A stretch of 55,752 nt of DNA from JBDHAC01 sp039589195 (GTDB lineage: Bacteria > Gemmatimonadota > Gemmatimonadetes > Palauibacterales > Palauibacteraceae): contig JBDHHV010000036.1 in assembly GCA_039589195.1 (NCBI GenBank), positions 1 to 55,752 on the forward strand, given 5' to 3'. Under the pieces are notes generated by a model that made no database searches, was not told the origin of the DNA, and saw only the letters and a program-made list of their open reading frames with translations. Position numbers and translations under genes: made by a program. Shown here in pieces: positions 8,208-16,581 of this stretch (its first letter is position 1; every line of letters starts with the position of its first letter).

Positions 8208-10682
8208 CTAGGGAGATGGTTGTCCCAGCCTCTCGAGGAGAACCCTCTGTAGGAGCTCCGGGTCCGCGCGACCCTCGGTCTGGCGCATCGCTTGACCGAT
8301 AAAGAACCCGATCAGGCCCGCCTGCCCCGCCCGATAGCGATCGACCTCGGCCGGGTGCGCCTCCAGGAGGCCATCCACGAGGGACGCCAGCGCCGACGGA
8401 TCCGAGATTCGCCCGAGACCTTGGGCCTCGACGATATCACGGGGGTCTCCGCCCCCCTCGAGCATGCGCTCCAGCACGCGCTTCGCCGCGGGCTGTGAAA
8501 TTTCGCCGCCTTCGACGAGCGCGACCAGCGTCCCCAGCTCCCCACCGTCGAAGGGCAGCTCGTCGAGGGCACCTCCCTCGGTCGAGCCACGCAGCTCGTG
8601 GATGATCCAGTTGGCCACTCCGCGGGGCGAGCCGCCCCCCGATACCGCACCCTCGAACAGGGCAGCGGCCGCGGAATCTCGGGTCAAGAGATCGGCGGAT
8701 TCCTCCGTGAGCCCATGCTCCGTTTGGAATCGGGCGAACATCTCTCGTAGCTCGGGCGAGGCCGCGCGTGCGTCGGCGCCCGCACGTGAGGACCGCTTCG
8801 ACGGCTCGACGCCTTCGGGTGCGGTGGTGGTGGCCCGCTCGCCCGATCCGGGTGGCTCCATCGATTCGGCCCCCTGCCGCTTTTCGCCGCCACCTCTAGC
8901 TCCCGTTGCGCCCTGGGCCTGACGGCGCGCCCACGTGTCACGGAGCGTGACCGTGCGATTGAAGGCGGGTCGGCCGTCCTCTGCCTCTGCTGCGTCTCGA
9001 ACGAAGTAGCCGACCCGCTCGAACTGGTAGTGCGTCCCGGGTACTGAATCCGCGACGCTGGGCTCGACCCGGCTTTCGCTCAGGAGCTCGAGCGAGTCGG
9101 GATTCAGGTTCTCGTGGAAATCCTCGACCCCCACCTCGGGATCCGGGTCCGAGAACAGCCTGTCGTACAAGCGAGCCTCGATCGGGATCGACTGGTCGGC
9201 CGACACCCAGTGGATCGTACCGCTGACCTTGCGGCCATCGGGGGCGTTGCCTCCCCTCGTCGCTGGATCGTATGTGCAGCGGAGCTCGATAATCTCCTGG
9301 CTCGCAGGGTCTTTCACCACCTCCCGGCAGGTGATGAAGTACGCGTAACGCAGGCGGACTTCCCTGCCGGGTGCGAGTCTGCGGTAGCCTTTTGGCGGGT
9401 CCTCGCTGAAGTCGTCCCGCTCGATGTACAGGGCGTCCGAGAACGGGATCTGACGTGTCTCGGGCCACTCAGCGGGCGGACTCTCCACGTCGCGAGGGAA
9501 GTACGGCGCGTCTAGTTGCTCGGTCTCGCCCTCGGGGTAGTTCTCGATGACCACGCGCAGCGGGCGCAGCACGCACATGACGCGCGGCGCGCGCTGATTC
9601 AGGTCGGATCGAACCGCGGACTCGAGCGTCTCGATGTCGACCCGCTTGTCCGCCTTCGCGATGCCGACCTGATCGATGAACGCGCGAATCGCTTCCGGCG
9701 TCACGCCCAGCCGGCGCATGCCAGCGAGCGTCGGCATGCGCGGATCGGTCCAGCCGTCCACCCGTCCCTCGCTGACGAGCGTGAGCAGCTTGCGCTTGCT
9801 CATCACGGTGTAGTCCAGATTCAGCCGGGCGAACTCGTACTGGCGGGGACGCGGATCCCATGACCCCGGCTCGCTCCCGCCACCGCCAAGTGCCCCGGGG
9901 ATCTCCTCGATCCCGGCGGCCGAAGGGCGCGTGTAGTCGACGCCCCAATCGTACAGCTCGCGGTTGTTCTCGAACTCCAGCGTGCAGAACGAGTGCGTGA
10001 TCCCCTCGATCGCGTCCGAGAGGCCGTGCGCCCAGTCGTACATCGGGTAGATCGGCCACTCGTCACCGGTGCGGTAGTGGTGCGCGTGGCGGATTCTGTA
10101 CAGCAGCGGGTCTCGCATCTTCATGTTCGGGGAAGCGAGATCGATCTTCGCGCGGAGCACATGCGCGCCGTCTTCGAACTCGCCCGCGCGCATCCTGCGA
10201 AAGAGGTCGAGGTTCTCCTCCACGGAGCGATCGCGGTAGGGGCTCGGGGACCCCGGTGCGGTCACGGTGCCGCGGTGTCGGCGGATCTCCGCTTCGGACA
10301 GGCTGTCCACGTACGCGTTTCCGTCCTCGACGAGCGCGAGCGCGAGCCTGTAGAGCCCCTCGAAGTAATCGGACGCGTAACGGATCTCCCCTGCCCATTC
10401 GAACCCCAGCCAACGGATGTCCTCCGCGATCGCGTCGACGTATCGGGGGTCCTCCGTGGTCGGGTTCGTGTCGTCCATCCGGAGCGTCGTGGATCCGCCG
10501 AACTCCTCCGCGACGCTGAAATCCAGGCAGATGGCTTCCGCATGTCCGATATGCAGGTAGCCGTTCGGCTCCGGCGGGAAGCGCGTGAGCACGCGGCCCG
10601 CGTGCAGCCCCGAGGCGACATCGCGAGAGACGATCTGTCGTATGAAATCCTGTCCCGGCGTCGGACTCGAGCTTTGCGGCAA
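8208..10682 (-). CDS. glnS: Glutaminyl-tRNA synthetase with C-terminal YqeY domain
   Basis: Charges tRNA-Gln with glutamine in the cytoplasm. I place the start at TTG 10682 (824 residues). The longer frame from 10790 would begin inside a terminator hairpin and adds 36 unmatched residues. AGGAACG lies about 10 bases before the TTG. The class I signatures are HIGH at residues 44-47 and MSKRK at about 294-298, with YPMYDWAHGLSDAIEGITHS between. The anticodon-binding domain ends near 585. A Gly/Ser/Thr-rich linker of about 50 residues follows, then a YqeY/GatB-tail-like domain (from about 640) ending in GLIGFFIGQAMRQTEGRADP. Such fusions are known in Deinococcus and some other phyla, where the extra domain improves tRNA-Gln binding. 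Confidence 0.94.
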   Translation of the reverse strand: MPQSSSPTPGQDFIRQIVSRDVASGLHAGRVLTRFPPEPNGYLHIGHAEAICLDFSVAEEFGGSTTLRMDDTNPTTEDPRYVDAIAEDIRWLGFEWAGEIRYASDYFEGLYRLALALVEDGNAYVDSLSEAEIRRHRGTVTAPGSPSPYRDRSVEENLDLFRRMRAGEFEDGAHVLRAKIDLASPNMKMRDPLLYRIRHAHHYRTGDEWPIYPMYDWAHGLSDAIEGITHSFCTLEFENNRELYDWGVDYTRPSAAGIEEIPGALGGGGSEPGSWDPRPRQYEFARLNLDYTVMSKRKLLTLVSEGRVDGWTDPRMPTLAGMRRLGVTPEAIRAFIDQVGIAKADKRVDIETLESAVRSDLNQRAPRVMCVLRPLRVVIENYPEGETEQLDAPYFPRDVESPPAEWPETRQIPFSDALYIERDDFSEDPPKGYRRLAPGREVRLRYAYFITCREVVKDPASQEIIELRCTYDPATRGGNAPDGRKVSGTIHWVSADQSIPIEARLYDRLFSDPDPEVGVEDFHENLNPDSLELLSESRVEPSVADSVPGTHYQFERVGYFVRDAAEAEDGRPAFNRTVTLRDTWARRQAQGATGARGGGEKRQGAESMEPPGSGERATTTAPEGVEPSKRSSRAGADARAASPELREMFARFQTEHGLTEESADLLTRDSAAAALFEGAVSGGGSPRGVANWIIHELRGSTEGGALDELPFDGGELGTLVALVEGGEISQPAAKRVLERMLEGGGDPRDIVEAQGLGRISDPSALASLVDGLLEAHPAEVDRYRAGQAGLIGFFIGQAMRQTEGRADPELLQRVLLERLGQPSP

Positions 10683-10765
10683 AGGTTCCCGTTCCTGTTT
10701 GGCGAAGGGTCGGCCGGCTCCGAAGATAGCTCGCGCGAACGGCCCACGCCGTCCCCGGATGTAAA

Positions 10766-10793
10766 ACGGTGCGGGGGAATCTCCCCGCACCGT
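10766..10793 (-). terminator. Rho-independent terminator, minus strand
   Basis: ACGGTGCGGGG (10766-10776) pairs perfectly with CCCCGCACCGT (10783-10793) across a 6-base loop. Read on the minus strand the 11-bp stem is followed by TTTT, the classic intrinsic terminator form. It ends transcription coming from the GlsB/YeaQ gene and separates it from glnS. It also argues against a glnS start at 10790. Confidence 0.8.
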
Positions 10794-10904
10794 CCCCGTG
10801 TCGCTACCCGGCGTGGCGCGCAGCCAAGAGGCCGCGCACGGCGCGCGTCTGCGGCCGCGGTCTGCTAGCAGGCTGCTGAAGAACTCTGGTGCGGCCGCGG
10901 CTTG

Positions 10905-11156
10905 CTAGGCCGATTTCATCTTCCGATAGGCCCAGAGCAGGATCAGCGCTCCCCCAACCGCGATCAGGAAGCTCCCGATGTTGAATCCGGTGACCGACCC
11001 GAGCCCGAGGAGCGAGCCGATGAAACCGCCGATCAAGGCGCCGGCGATGCCGATGAGCATGGTCACGAACACTCCACCGGGGTCCTCGCCCGGCATGATC
11101 TTCTTGGCAATCGCTCCTGCAATCAGGCCAAAGATGGCCCAGGAGAGGATACCCAT
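10905..11156 (-). CDS. GlsB/YeaQ/YmgE family small membrane protein
   Basis: 83 residues from ATG 11156, chosen because GGGAGGCG precedes it; a longer frame reaching back into the divergent gene has no family match. The sequence MGILSWAIFGLIAGAIAKK starts the first helix. PGEDPGGVFVTMLIGIAGALIGGFIG follows, the glycine-rich signature of this family, with a third helix near the end. These inner-membrane proteins are often induced by stress in other bacteria; the biochemical role is unknown. It is divergent from the YkvI-like gene, with 97 bases between starts. Confidence 0.9.
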   Translation of the reverse strand: MGILSWAIFGLIAGAIAKKIMPGEDPGGVFVTMLIGIAGALIGGFIGSLLGLGSVTGFNIGSFLIAVGGALILLWAYRKMKSA

Positions 11157-11253
11157 GGCTTCGCCTCCCTGTGCGTTGAACGTTGTGAGGGCCGTTCTCA
11201 CATAGGTACGGAGGCCGGGGAGTGCAAGATTCGACCGGGGACTCGGGCAAGCC

Positions 11254-12399
11254 ATGACACCCAGCATCTTCCGCCGCTATCTCTTGCCGGGTCTCGTGTT
11301 CCAATCCGTCGTCATCGCGGGCGGATACGGTACGGGCCGCGAGATCGTCGAGTTCTTTCTCACCCTGGGCCCGCAGCGCGGACTCCTGGCCATGGTGCTC
11401 GTCACGATGACGACCTGGAGCCTGGTCGCTGCGGTCAGCTACGAGCTGGCCCGTCGGTTCCAGACCTATGAGTACCGGAGCTTCTTCCGCCGGCTCCTGG
11501 GACGCGGCTGGATCGGGTTCGAGGTCTGTTACGCGGCGTTGCTGCTGCTCGTGCTGGCGGTGATCGGCGCGGCGGCCGGCTCCATCGGCCAGGAGACGTT
11601 CGGCCTCCCGTACTCGGTGGGGGTGATCGGAGTTCTGCTCGCCGTCGGAGCGCTCGTGTTCCTCGGGAGCGCGGCGATCGAGCGGGTGATGTCCGGCTGG
11701 TCGCTGGTCCTGTACGCCATCTATGTGATCCTGATGGTGTGGAGCATCCGCCGATTCGGTCCGCAGATCGGCGAGGCCTTCGTGACGGCTCCCGACTCCT
11801 GGGCCCCCCGTGAGTGGGTGATCGGCGGGGTTCGGTATGCCGCATACAACCTGGCGCTGGTTCCGGTGGTCCTCTTCGCGGTCCGCCACATCCGGACACG
11901 ACGCGAGGCTCTGTCGGCCGGGTTGCTGACCGGCGTGATCGGAATCGTGCCCGGCGTGCTGTTTTATACGGCGATGGTCGGGCACTATCCGGAGATTCTC
12001 GGTCGGCCGGTCCCTGCGAATCACCTTCTGGAGCAATTGGGCTCGCGTCCGTTCCAGCTCGCGTTCCAGCTCGTGCTGTTCGGGACCTTGATCGAGACGG
12101 GAACGGGGATGATCCACGCCGTGAACGAGCGGTTGGCTGCCGCCTTCGGCGAGCGCGGTCTCGGCTTGCCCCGGCTGTTACGCCCGGCCACCGCGCTCAT
12201 CCTGCTGGGGTGTGCGTTGCTCCTCACGCGCTTCGGGCTCGTGGACCTGATCGCGAAGGGCTACGGCACGTTGACGTGGTTCTTTCTCGCGATCTATGTG
12301 ATCCCGGTGCTCACGCTCGGAGTGTGGAAGCTCGCGCGTGCCCCCGACTGGGCCGCCGCCTTCGATGCGCCCTACGATCCCGGGGACGAGGACCGCTAG
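11254..12399 (+). CDS. Multi-pass membrane protein resembling YkvI (APC-type transporter family)
   Basis: 381 residues with about ten hydrophobic helices. The first helix region reads LLPGLVFQSVVIAGGYGTGREIVEFF, with an unwound-helix-like GGYGTGRE. This resembles the YkvI group of poorly characterised amino-acid/polyamine/cation-type transporters. ATG 11254 lies in AAGCC ATG with no strong ribosome site, but the frame is uninterrupted and the helices cover the whole length. Later TGTGMIHAVNERLA could form part of a substrate path. It stands alone, divergent from the GlsB-like gene. Function and substrate are not assignable; soluble enzyme alternatives are excluded by the hydrophobicity. Confidence 0.8.
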   Translation: MTPSIFRRYLLPGLVFQSVVIAGGYGTGREIVEFFLTLGPQRGLLAMVLVTMTTWSLVAAVSYELARRFQTYEYRSFFRRLLGRGWIGFEVCYAALLLLVLAVIGAAAGSIGQETFGLPYSVGVIGVLLAVGALVFLGSAAIERVMSGWSLVLYAIYVILMVWSIRRFGPQIGEAFVTAPDSWAPREWVIGGVRYAAYNLALVPVVLFAVRHIRTRREALSAGLLTGVIGIVPGVLFYTAMVGHYPEILGRPVPANHLLEQLGSRPFQLAFQLVLFGTLIETGTGMIHAVNERLAAAFGERGLGLPRLLRPATALILLGCALLLTRFGLVDLIAKGYGTLTWFFLAIYVIPVLTLGVWKLARAPDWAAAFDAPYDPGDEDR

Positions 12400-12453
12400 G
12401 TCGTCCGACGCGGTCCCGCAGGCTGCGGCACCGGCCCTATTCCACCTCGCCGA

Positions 12454-12606
12454 TCACCGGTACGAGATCTCCCGGATGAACGCCGGTCCTTCTGACGCCC
12501 ACTCGATGACCAACGAGTCGCGATCGATTCGGTCGTCAATGTTCAGCCCCCGAGCCGTTTTTACGAGCCCCGAGTCGGCGACGATCGAGAGCTGTCGGAT
12601 CGTCAT
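12454..12606 (-). CDS. Small protein of 50 residues, translationally coupled
   Basis: A short frame of 50 codons. It is supported by GGAGGTG 5 bases before its ATG and by ATGA overlap (12603-12606) with the preceding membrane-protein gene. It reads MTIRQLSIVADSGLVKTARG, then a mixed-charge stretch rich in Asp/Arg and ending in FIREISYR. No signal peptide, helix hairpin or cysteine motif is seen, so it is probably cytosolic. It is the last gene of the mscS operon. I do not recognise the family. Confidence 0.65.
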   Translation of the reverse strand: MTIRQLSIVADSGLVKTARGLNIDDRIDRDSLVIEWASEGPAFIREISYR

Positions 12607-13043
12607 CGATCACCTCCGTCGTCGCTCGCGCCGCGAACGAGCGCCGAGATTCGTTCCTGGTTGTGGTGGAAGCTGATCACGAGCATGGACCCGGACAAGA
12701 AGACGTTGAGCAACTGCACGGGCCCGAACGGCAGGGACACATCCCCGCCCTCGGCGACGACCGCCGGCAACATGAAGATCGGCAGTAGTACCGAGAGGAC
12801 CAGCAACAACAGGTTCACCGAGCTCTCCGCCAGCCCGACGAACGGGGTCAGCTGTGGGCGCCAGCGCGCCAGGATGCCGCACCCCATCGCGAAGGCATAG
12901 TACAGCAGCCGCCAGCCAGGATCGGGGAGAGCGGCTGCTCGTATGGGGGCTTGAAAAGCGACGTCCAGCACCCAGAAGACGGGCGTACCCAGGTAGTACG
13001 CCTGGATGAGGGCGTCGCGCGTGCTCCCTGTCCGCAGCTTCAC
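12603..13043 (-). CDS. Four-helix membrane protein of the mscS operon
   Basis: 146 residues from GTG 13043, which overlaps the mscS stop as GTGA; a longer frame would run back through mscS and is rejected. Hydrophobic helices are around 17-30, 40-60, 70-95 and 108-130, with GWRLLYYAFAMGCGILARW and SSVNLLLLVLSVLLPIFM. The tail is charged. There is no recognisable domain; it may be a partner of the channel or an independent envelope protein. Its own stop overlaps the start of the 50-residue gene, so all three are probably made from one message. Confidence 0.7.
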   Translation of the reverse strand: MKLRTGSTRDALIQAYYLGTPVFWVLDVAFQAPIRAAALPDPGWRLLYYAFAMGCGILARWRPQLTPFVGLAESSVNLLLLVLSVLLPIFMLPAVVAEGGDVSLPFGPVQLLNVFLSGSMLVISFHHNQERISALVRGASDDGGDR

Positions 13044-13873
13044 GCGACGTCGGAGCTGGGGAACAAGTGCACGTCCCGCTGTGGGAACGGAATCGAGCAG
13101 CCGGCCGCATCCAGGGCCTCTTTGACCCGGCGAGTCGCCTCCCAGCGGACGTCCCAGTAGTCGTCCGCGTTGCACCAGGGCCTGGCGACGAAGTTCACCG
13201 AGGAGTCTGCGAGCTCGTGCACGGCGACCACCGGTGCGGGATCGGCGAACACGCCCGGGGTCTCGGTCAGCGCCCGCTCGATGGTGGTCCGGGCGAGCGC
13301 CAGATCGTCATCGTAGGCGACCCCGATGACCAGGTCGATTCGCCGGGTGTCGTTACCGTTGTAGTTCTTGATGACCTGGCCGAAGATCTCGGCGTTGGGC
13401 ACGACGACGCGCACGTTGTCGGTGGTGTTCAGTACCGTGGAGAAGATCCCGATCTCCTCGACCTTCCCCACCACGCCGGCCACCTCCACGAGGTTACCGA
13501 GCTTGAACGGACGGAAGATCAGTAGCATCACGCCCGCGGCGAAGTTGGACAGTGTACCCTGCAAGGCGAGTCCAACCGCGAGCCCGGCCGCACCCAATAC
13601 CGCCACGAACGACGCTGTCGGGATACCGAACAGGCCGAGGACTGCGACCAGAACCAGGATGATCGCCAGCCAGTATGCGATACCGGACAGGAACGGGACG
13701 AGTGCGGCGTCTGCCTCGTGCCGGCCGAGCGCGCGCACAACCCATTTTCGGATGGTACGGGCGATCGTGCGGCCGATCACGAGTACTGCCAATGCGCCGA
13801 TGACGCGTAAGCCCCACGTGGTAATCAAGCCGCCGATCTGCTCGACGAACGTGCTGAGGTCGATCGAGTCCAT
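13040..13873 (-). CDS. mscS: Small-conductance mechanosensitive channel (MscS family)
   Basis: 277 residues with AGGGGAG before ATG 13873. Three N-terminal helices are followed by the pore-lining helix and beta domain: FVAVLGAAGLAVGLALQGTL, then SNFAAGVMLLIFRPFKLGN, the MscS hallmark. A C-terminal alpha/beta vestibule ends near HLFPSSDVA. It opens on membrane tension to release solutes during hypo-osmotic shock. It is the first gene of a three-gene coupled operon with a membrane protein and a 50-residue protein. Length is close to E. coli MscS (286). Confidence 0.95.
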   Translation of the reverse strand: MDSIDLSTFVEQIGGLITTWGLRVIGALAVLVIGRTIARTIRKWVVRALGRHEADAALVPFLSGIAYWLAIILVLVAVLGLFGIPTASFVAVLGAAGLAVGLALQGTLSNFAAGVMLLIFRPFKLGNLVEVAGVVGKVEEIGIFSTVLNTTDNVRVVVPNAEIFGQVIKNYNGNDTRRIDLVIGVAYDDDLALARTTIERALTETPGVFADPAPVVAVHELADSSVNFVARPWCNADDYWDVRWEATRRVKEALDAAGCSIPFPQRDVHLFPSSDVA

Positions 13874-14189
13874 GTGCTCCCCTCCGCTTCATGTCGAACC
13901 GTGTCAGGTCCTCGAAGAGGACCGAACGGCCACCTGGAGCCCTTTAGTGACGTGCTGGACCACGCCGGCCGGGCGTCGACGGCATTCAGGGAGTCTACTC
14001 GATCAGGAGAGCCGCGAGCAAAGAGACCTCGGCGAAGCGAAGTGTGTTAGGGATTGCCGGCGTCTTGGGAGGGGTGGATCAGATTCTGCGGCGGGGTCGA
14101 TGGGGTCGAAAACGACGACGGGCCGACACTCTCGCGAGCGCCGGCCCGTCAGGCCAAACCGCGCGGTTCCGACCGCCAGTGGCGGGCGG
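13874..14189. other. Intergenic region upstream of mscS
   Basis: 316 bases. It should hold the mscS promoter on the minus strand, though no clear boxes were found. It also holds the terminator at 14117-14150. Short frames here are not supported by ribosome sites or composition. Confidence 0.5.
14117..14150 (-). terminator. Intrinsic terminator after the small membrane-protein gene
   Basis: GACGGGCCG (14117-14125) pairs with CGGCCCGTC (14142-14150), with a CTCGCGAG palindrome in the loop. On the minus strand the stem is followed by GTCGTTTTC. It lies 40 bases past the stop of the 59-residue gene, which supports that gene being transcribed. Confidence 0.6.
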
Positions 14190-14369
14190 TTAACATCGAC
14201 CGAGCGCCTCGGGCGTCGCCATCACCCCAGCGGCCGGCACCGTGATGCCGACTTCGTCGGCTCCGAGCTGTGCCACCACATCGGTGTGAGTCCCGAGAAT
14301 CACGAACGAGGCTAGAGCCAGCCACAGCAACGACGCGGCGATCGCCAGTCTACTCTGTTTCTCCGACAT
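14190..14369 (-). CDS. Small single-span or exported protein of 59 residues
   Basis: From ATG 14369, with GAGGG 8 bases upstream; an ATG six bases earlier is too close to that site. The N-terminus MSEKQSR is polar, followed by a helix LAIAASLLWLALASFVIL, then about 30 mostly uncharged residues ending in a Cys (ALGRC). It could be a single-pass membrane peptide or be cleaved. A terminator downstream supports expression. No family is recognised. Confidence 0.5.
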   Translation of the reverse strand: MSEKQSRLAIAASLLWLALASFVILGTHTDVVAQLGADEVGITVPAAGVMATPEALGRC

Positions 14370-14650
14370 CTCCATATCCCTCTATCAAGAACGGCGCCGA
14401 GCTCTGCCGGGCCGGTCGGTTGTCTTGCCCTTCAAAACGAAATCGGCGCACTGAAAGTTTCGCTACATCCGGCTCTCGGTATGTTTTGATGCGCCGTGTC
14501 TCCGCAGGGTTGCATGGTGGAGACCTTTCGCAGGCAGCCGGTCGGTGGCGCGACTCGCTTCCCGGGGTTACGTGTAGCGGCGATCCGCCCGTCCGAGCGG
14601 GCCCGGCCGGCTCACTCAGGACGGCATCCTCACCTCCGCACGGAGTCGGC

Positions 14651-15415
14651 ATGGCCCAAGCGTGGCCCGAAATCGCGCTGCTATTTGCGGTTGGCACGAT
14701 TGCCGGGACGCTGAACGTGATCGCGGGTGGCGGGTCCCTCCTCGCCTTGCCGGTGATGATCTTCCTTGGGCTTACGCCCACGGTGGCGAACGGTACGAAT
14801 CGCGTCGCCATCTTGATCCAGAACGTGGCTGCCGTGTGGCGGTTCCATCGGCACCAGATCATCGATTGGCGGTGGCTGGGCGTGGCGGCGGTTCCAGCCA
14901 TCTTTGGCGCGGTGTTGGGCACATGGGCCGCAGTCGAGATCGGCGATGCGGCGTTTCGCCGCGTGCTGGCGGCGATCATGATCACGGTGTCCCTGTGGAC
15001 GCTGTGGGACCCGCTGCGGCAGAGACCGGTGGGCGACTCGCTGGACGCGGCCGAGTCGTTGCGCGGCCGGCTGGCCCTGGGCGGCGCATTCTTCATGGTC
15101 GGGGTCTATGGCGGCTTCGTGCAGGCGGGGATCGGGTTCCTGATCCTGGCCGTGATCACGTTCGCCGGCATGAACCTGGTGCGTGGGAACGCCTTGAAAG
15201 TGCTGCTCGTGCTCGCTTACACACCGATCGCGCTCGCGCTGTTCGCCGCAAGCGGCAAGGTGGATTGGGGGATGGGCTTTGCCCTCGGCGCCGGGAATTT
15301 CCTGGGAGCGTTGATCGGAGTCCGATTGACCGTCCTGAAAGGGCACACCTGGATCAAGCGGGTGGTTACGCTGACCGTGATCGCGTTCGCGATCCGGCTA
15401 TGGTTCTGGGACTAG
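14651..15415 (+). CDS. TauE/SafE family (DUF81) membrane permease
   Basis: 254 residues from ATG 14651; a longer frame upstream lacks hydrophobicity and is discounted. Eight or so helices occur in two related halves. The first starts GTIAGTLNVIAGGGSLLALP and reads VANGTNRVAILIQN; the second has VGVYGGFVQAGIGFLILA and GNALKVLLVLAYTPIAL. These glycine-rich repeats are the signature of TauE/SafE proteins, proposed exporters of sulfite or sulfonate-derived anions. The neighbours give no hint of the substrate. It converges with the carboxypeptidase gene. Confidence 0.9.
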   Translation: MAQAWPEIALLFAVGTIAGTLNVIAGGGSLLALPVMIFLGLTPTVANGTNRVAILIQNVAAVWRFHRHQIIDWRWLGVAAVPAIFGAVLGTWAAVEIGDAAFRRVLAAIMITVSLWTLWDPLRQRPVGDSLDAAESLRGRLALGGAFFMVGVYGGFVQAGIGFLILAVITFAGMNLVRGNALKVLLVLAYTPIALALFAASGKVDWGMGFALGAGNFLGALIGVRLTVLKGHTWIKRVVTLTVIAFAIRLWFWD

Positions 15416-15504
15416 AAGCCCGTTGAAGAAGTACGGCGGGCTGTGCGCAGGGGTCTTAGGCGGTTCAGCCAAGGCGCGCCGACGTCGCTATCCACCAGGG
15501 TGTC

Positions 15505-16581
15505 TCAGCAGCCTTCAAGGGTCTCGATTCGCTCTATCCCCGCCGTGATGAACTCCCACTGAAGCGCCATCTGGTGTTTGACCGGCATCGGGCGGAGGCC
15601 GGCCGCTGCGGCTTCGTCACGGACCCGCAGGAGTCCATCGGCACCCGCCAGCGCCTCTCTCCAACCCTCGATCCGGGACTTCCATCGCTCCGCCGCCCGA
15701 TCGGGCGGCCCGAGAAAGTCGCCCACACCGGGGGTCAGGAACAACGGCATCTCGGATACCAGCGTCAGGGTATCTCCTCCGTGCGCGCCGGAAAGCGAGC
15801 GAACGGTCTCCATCGAGCTAGGACGAAACAGCCGCGCAGTCTCGAGGTCCCCGCGCTCTTCGAAGAAGGCCTGCATGGCACCCGAGTCGGGACGCGTGCA
15901 GAACCCGCGCTCGATTCGGTCGAAACCCTTCTCCCCTTGCCGCTCGACGTCGTGCAGGCTGTAACCGAGCGCGTGAGTGCGGTCACGGCAGCGTGCGACG
16001 AGCGTACGGCAGCGGGATACCCATGCTCGATCCAGAAGGAACCAGGGGCCCGCCGCGATCGACATGCCGTGAAGCGACACGTGCAATGAGAACGGACCGG
16101 CGGCGGTGGACCACCAGTCGTAGACGCACCGACTCTCCGGACGCGAACCGGGATCACGCGCGTCTCGCGGGAATCCGAACTCGATGTCGTCTCCCGGAAG
16201 CTCACGCACGACTGCCCCGAGGTATGGGGCGAAGTCGTACGATTCGGCCCCTGCCGTCTGCCAGGAGGTGTTGCGGACCTCACCGTCGGGATTGATATGC
16301 GGCACGATCCACCATTCCAGCCCCGCAACCAGCGGATCGGCGGACTCGAGCGCGGCCAGGTAGGCGACCAAGTGCCGAAGGAGACGTGGACCAACGGGCT
16401 CATCCGCGTGGCAACCCGCCAGGAGGCTGACCCTGGGTCCATCGACCCGGGCCGGCCCGAATCGATACCCGTGGATCGGGCGCCCCTCGCGCGATTGCCC
16501 GAGGACGATCGCGGCTTCAGGCCCCCCCGGCTTGGTGTCCATGACGGCCTCGAGCCTGGTTGCGATCTCCTCACATATCAC
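15505..16581 (-). CDS. M14-family zinc carboxypeptidase-like protein
   Basis: Up to 358 residues from GTG 16581, which overlaps the methyltransferase stop as GTGA; an ATG at codon 14 is an alternative. Zinc ligands fit HADE (His58, Glu61) in LLAGCHADEPVG and His171 in SLHVSLHGM. HINPDGEVRNT supplies the substrate-carboxylate Arg region, and LVSEMPLF (near 282) fits the catalytic Glu position. There is no signal peptide, so a cytosolic role in trimming peptides or peptide-like metabolites is likely. Translational coupling to a methyltransferase suggests a shared pathway, but its substrate is unknown. Confidence 0.82.
   Translation of the reverse strand: MICEEIATRLEAVMDTKPGGPEAAIVLGQSREGRPIHGYRFGPARVDGPRVSLLAGCHADEPVGPRLLRHLVAYLAALESADPLVAGLEWWIVPHINPDGEVRNTSWQTAGAESYDFAPYLGAVVRELPGDDIEFGFPRDARDPGSRPESRCVYDWWSTAAGPFSLHVSLHGMSIAAGPWFLLDRAWVSRCRTLVARCRDRTHALGYSLHDVERQGEKGFDRIERGFCTRPDSGAMQAFFEERGDLETARLFRPSSMETVRSLSGAHGGDTLTLVSEMPLFLTPGVGDFLGPPDRAAERWKSRIEGWREALAGADGLLRVRDEAAAAGLRPMPVKHQMALQWEFITAGIERIETLEGC

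Noticed and set aside
10804..12117. Long minus frame opposite the YkvI-like gene
   Set aside because: Low-hydrophobicity, Asp/Arg/His/Gln-rich antisense composition; the plus frame encodes clear helices.
15417..15442. AGCCCG/CGGGCT inverted repeat after the TauE/SafE gene
   Set aside because: Short 6-bp stem with a 14-base loop and no T-run; too weak to call a terminator.
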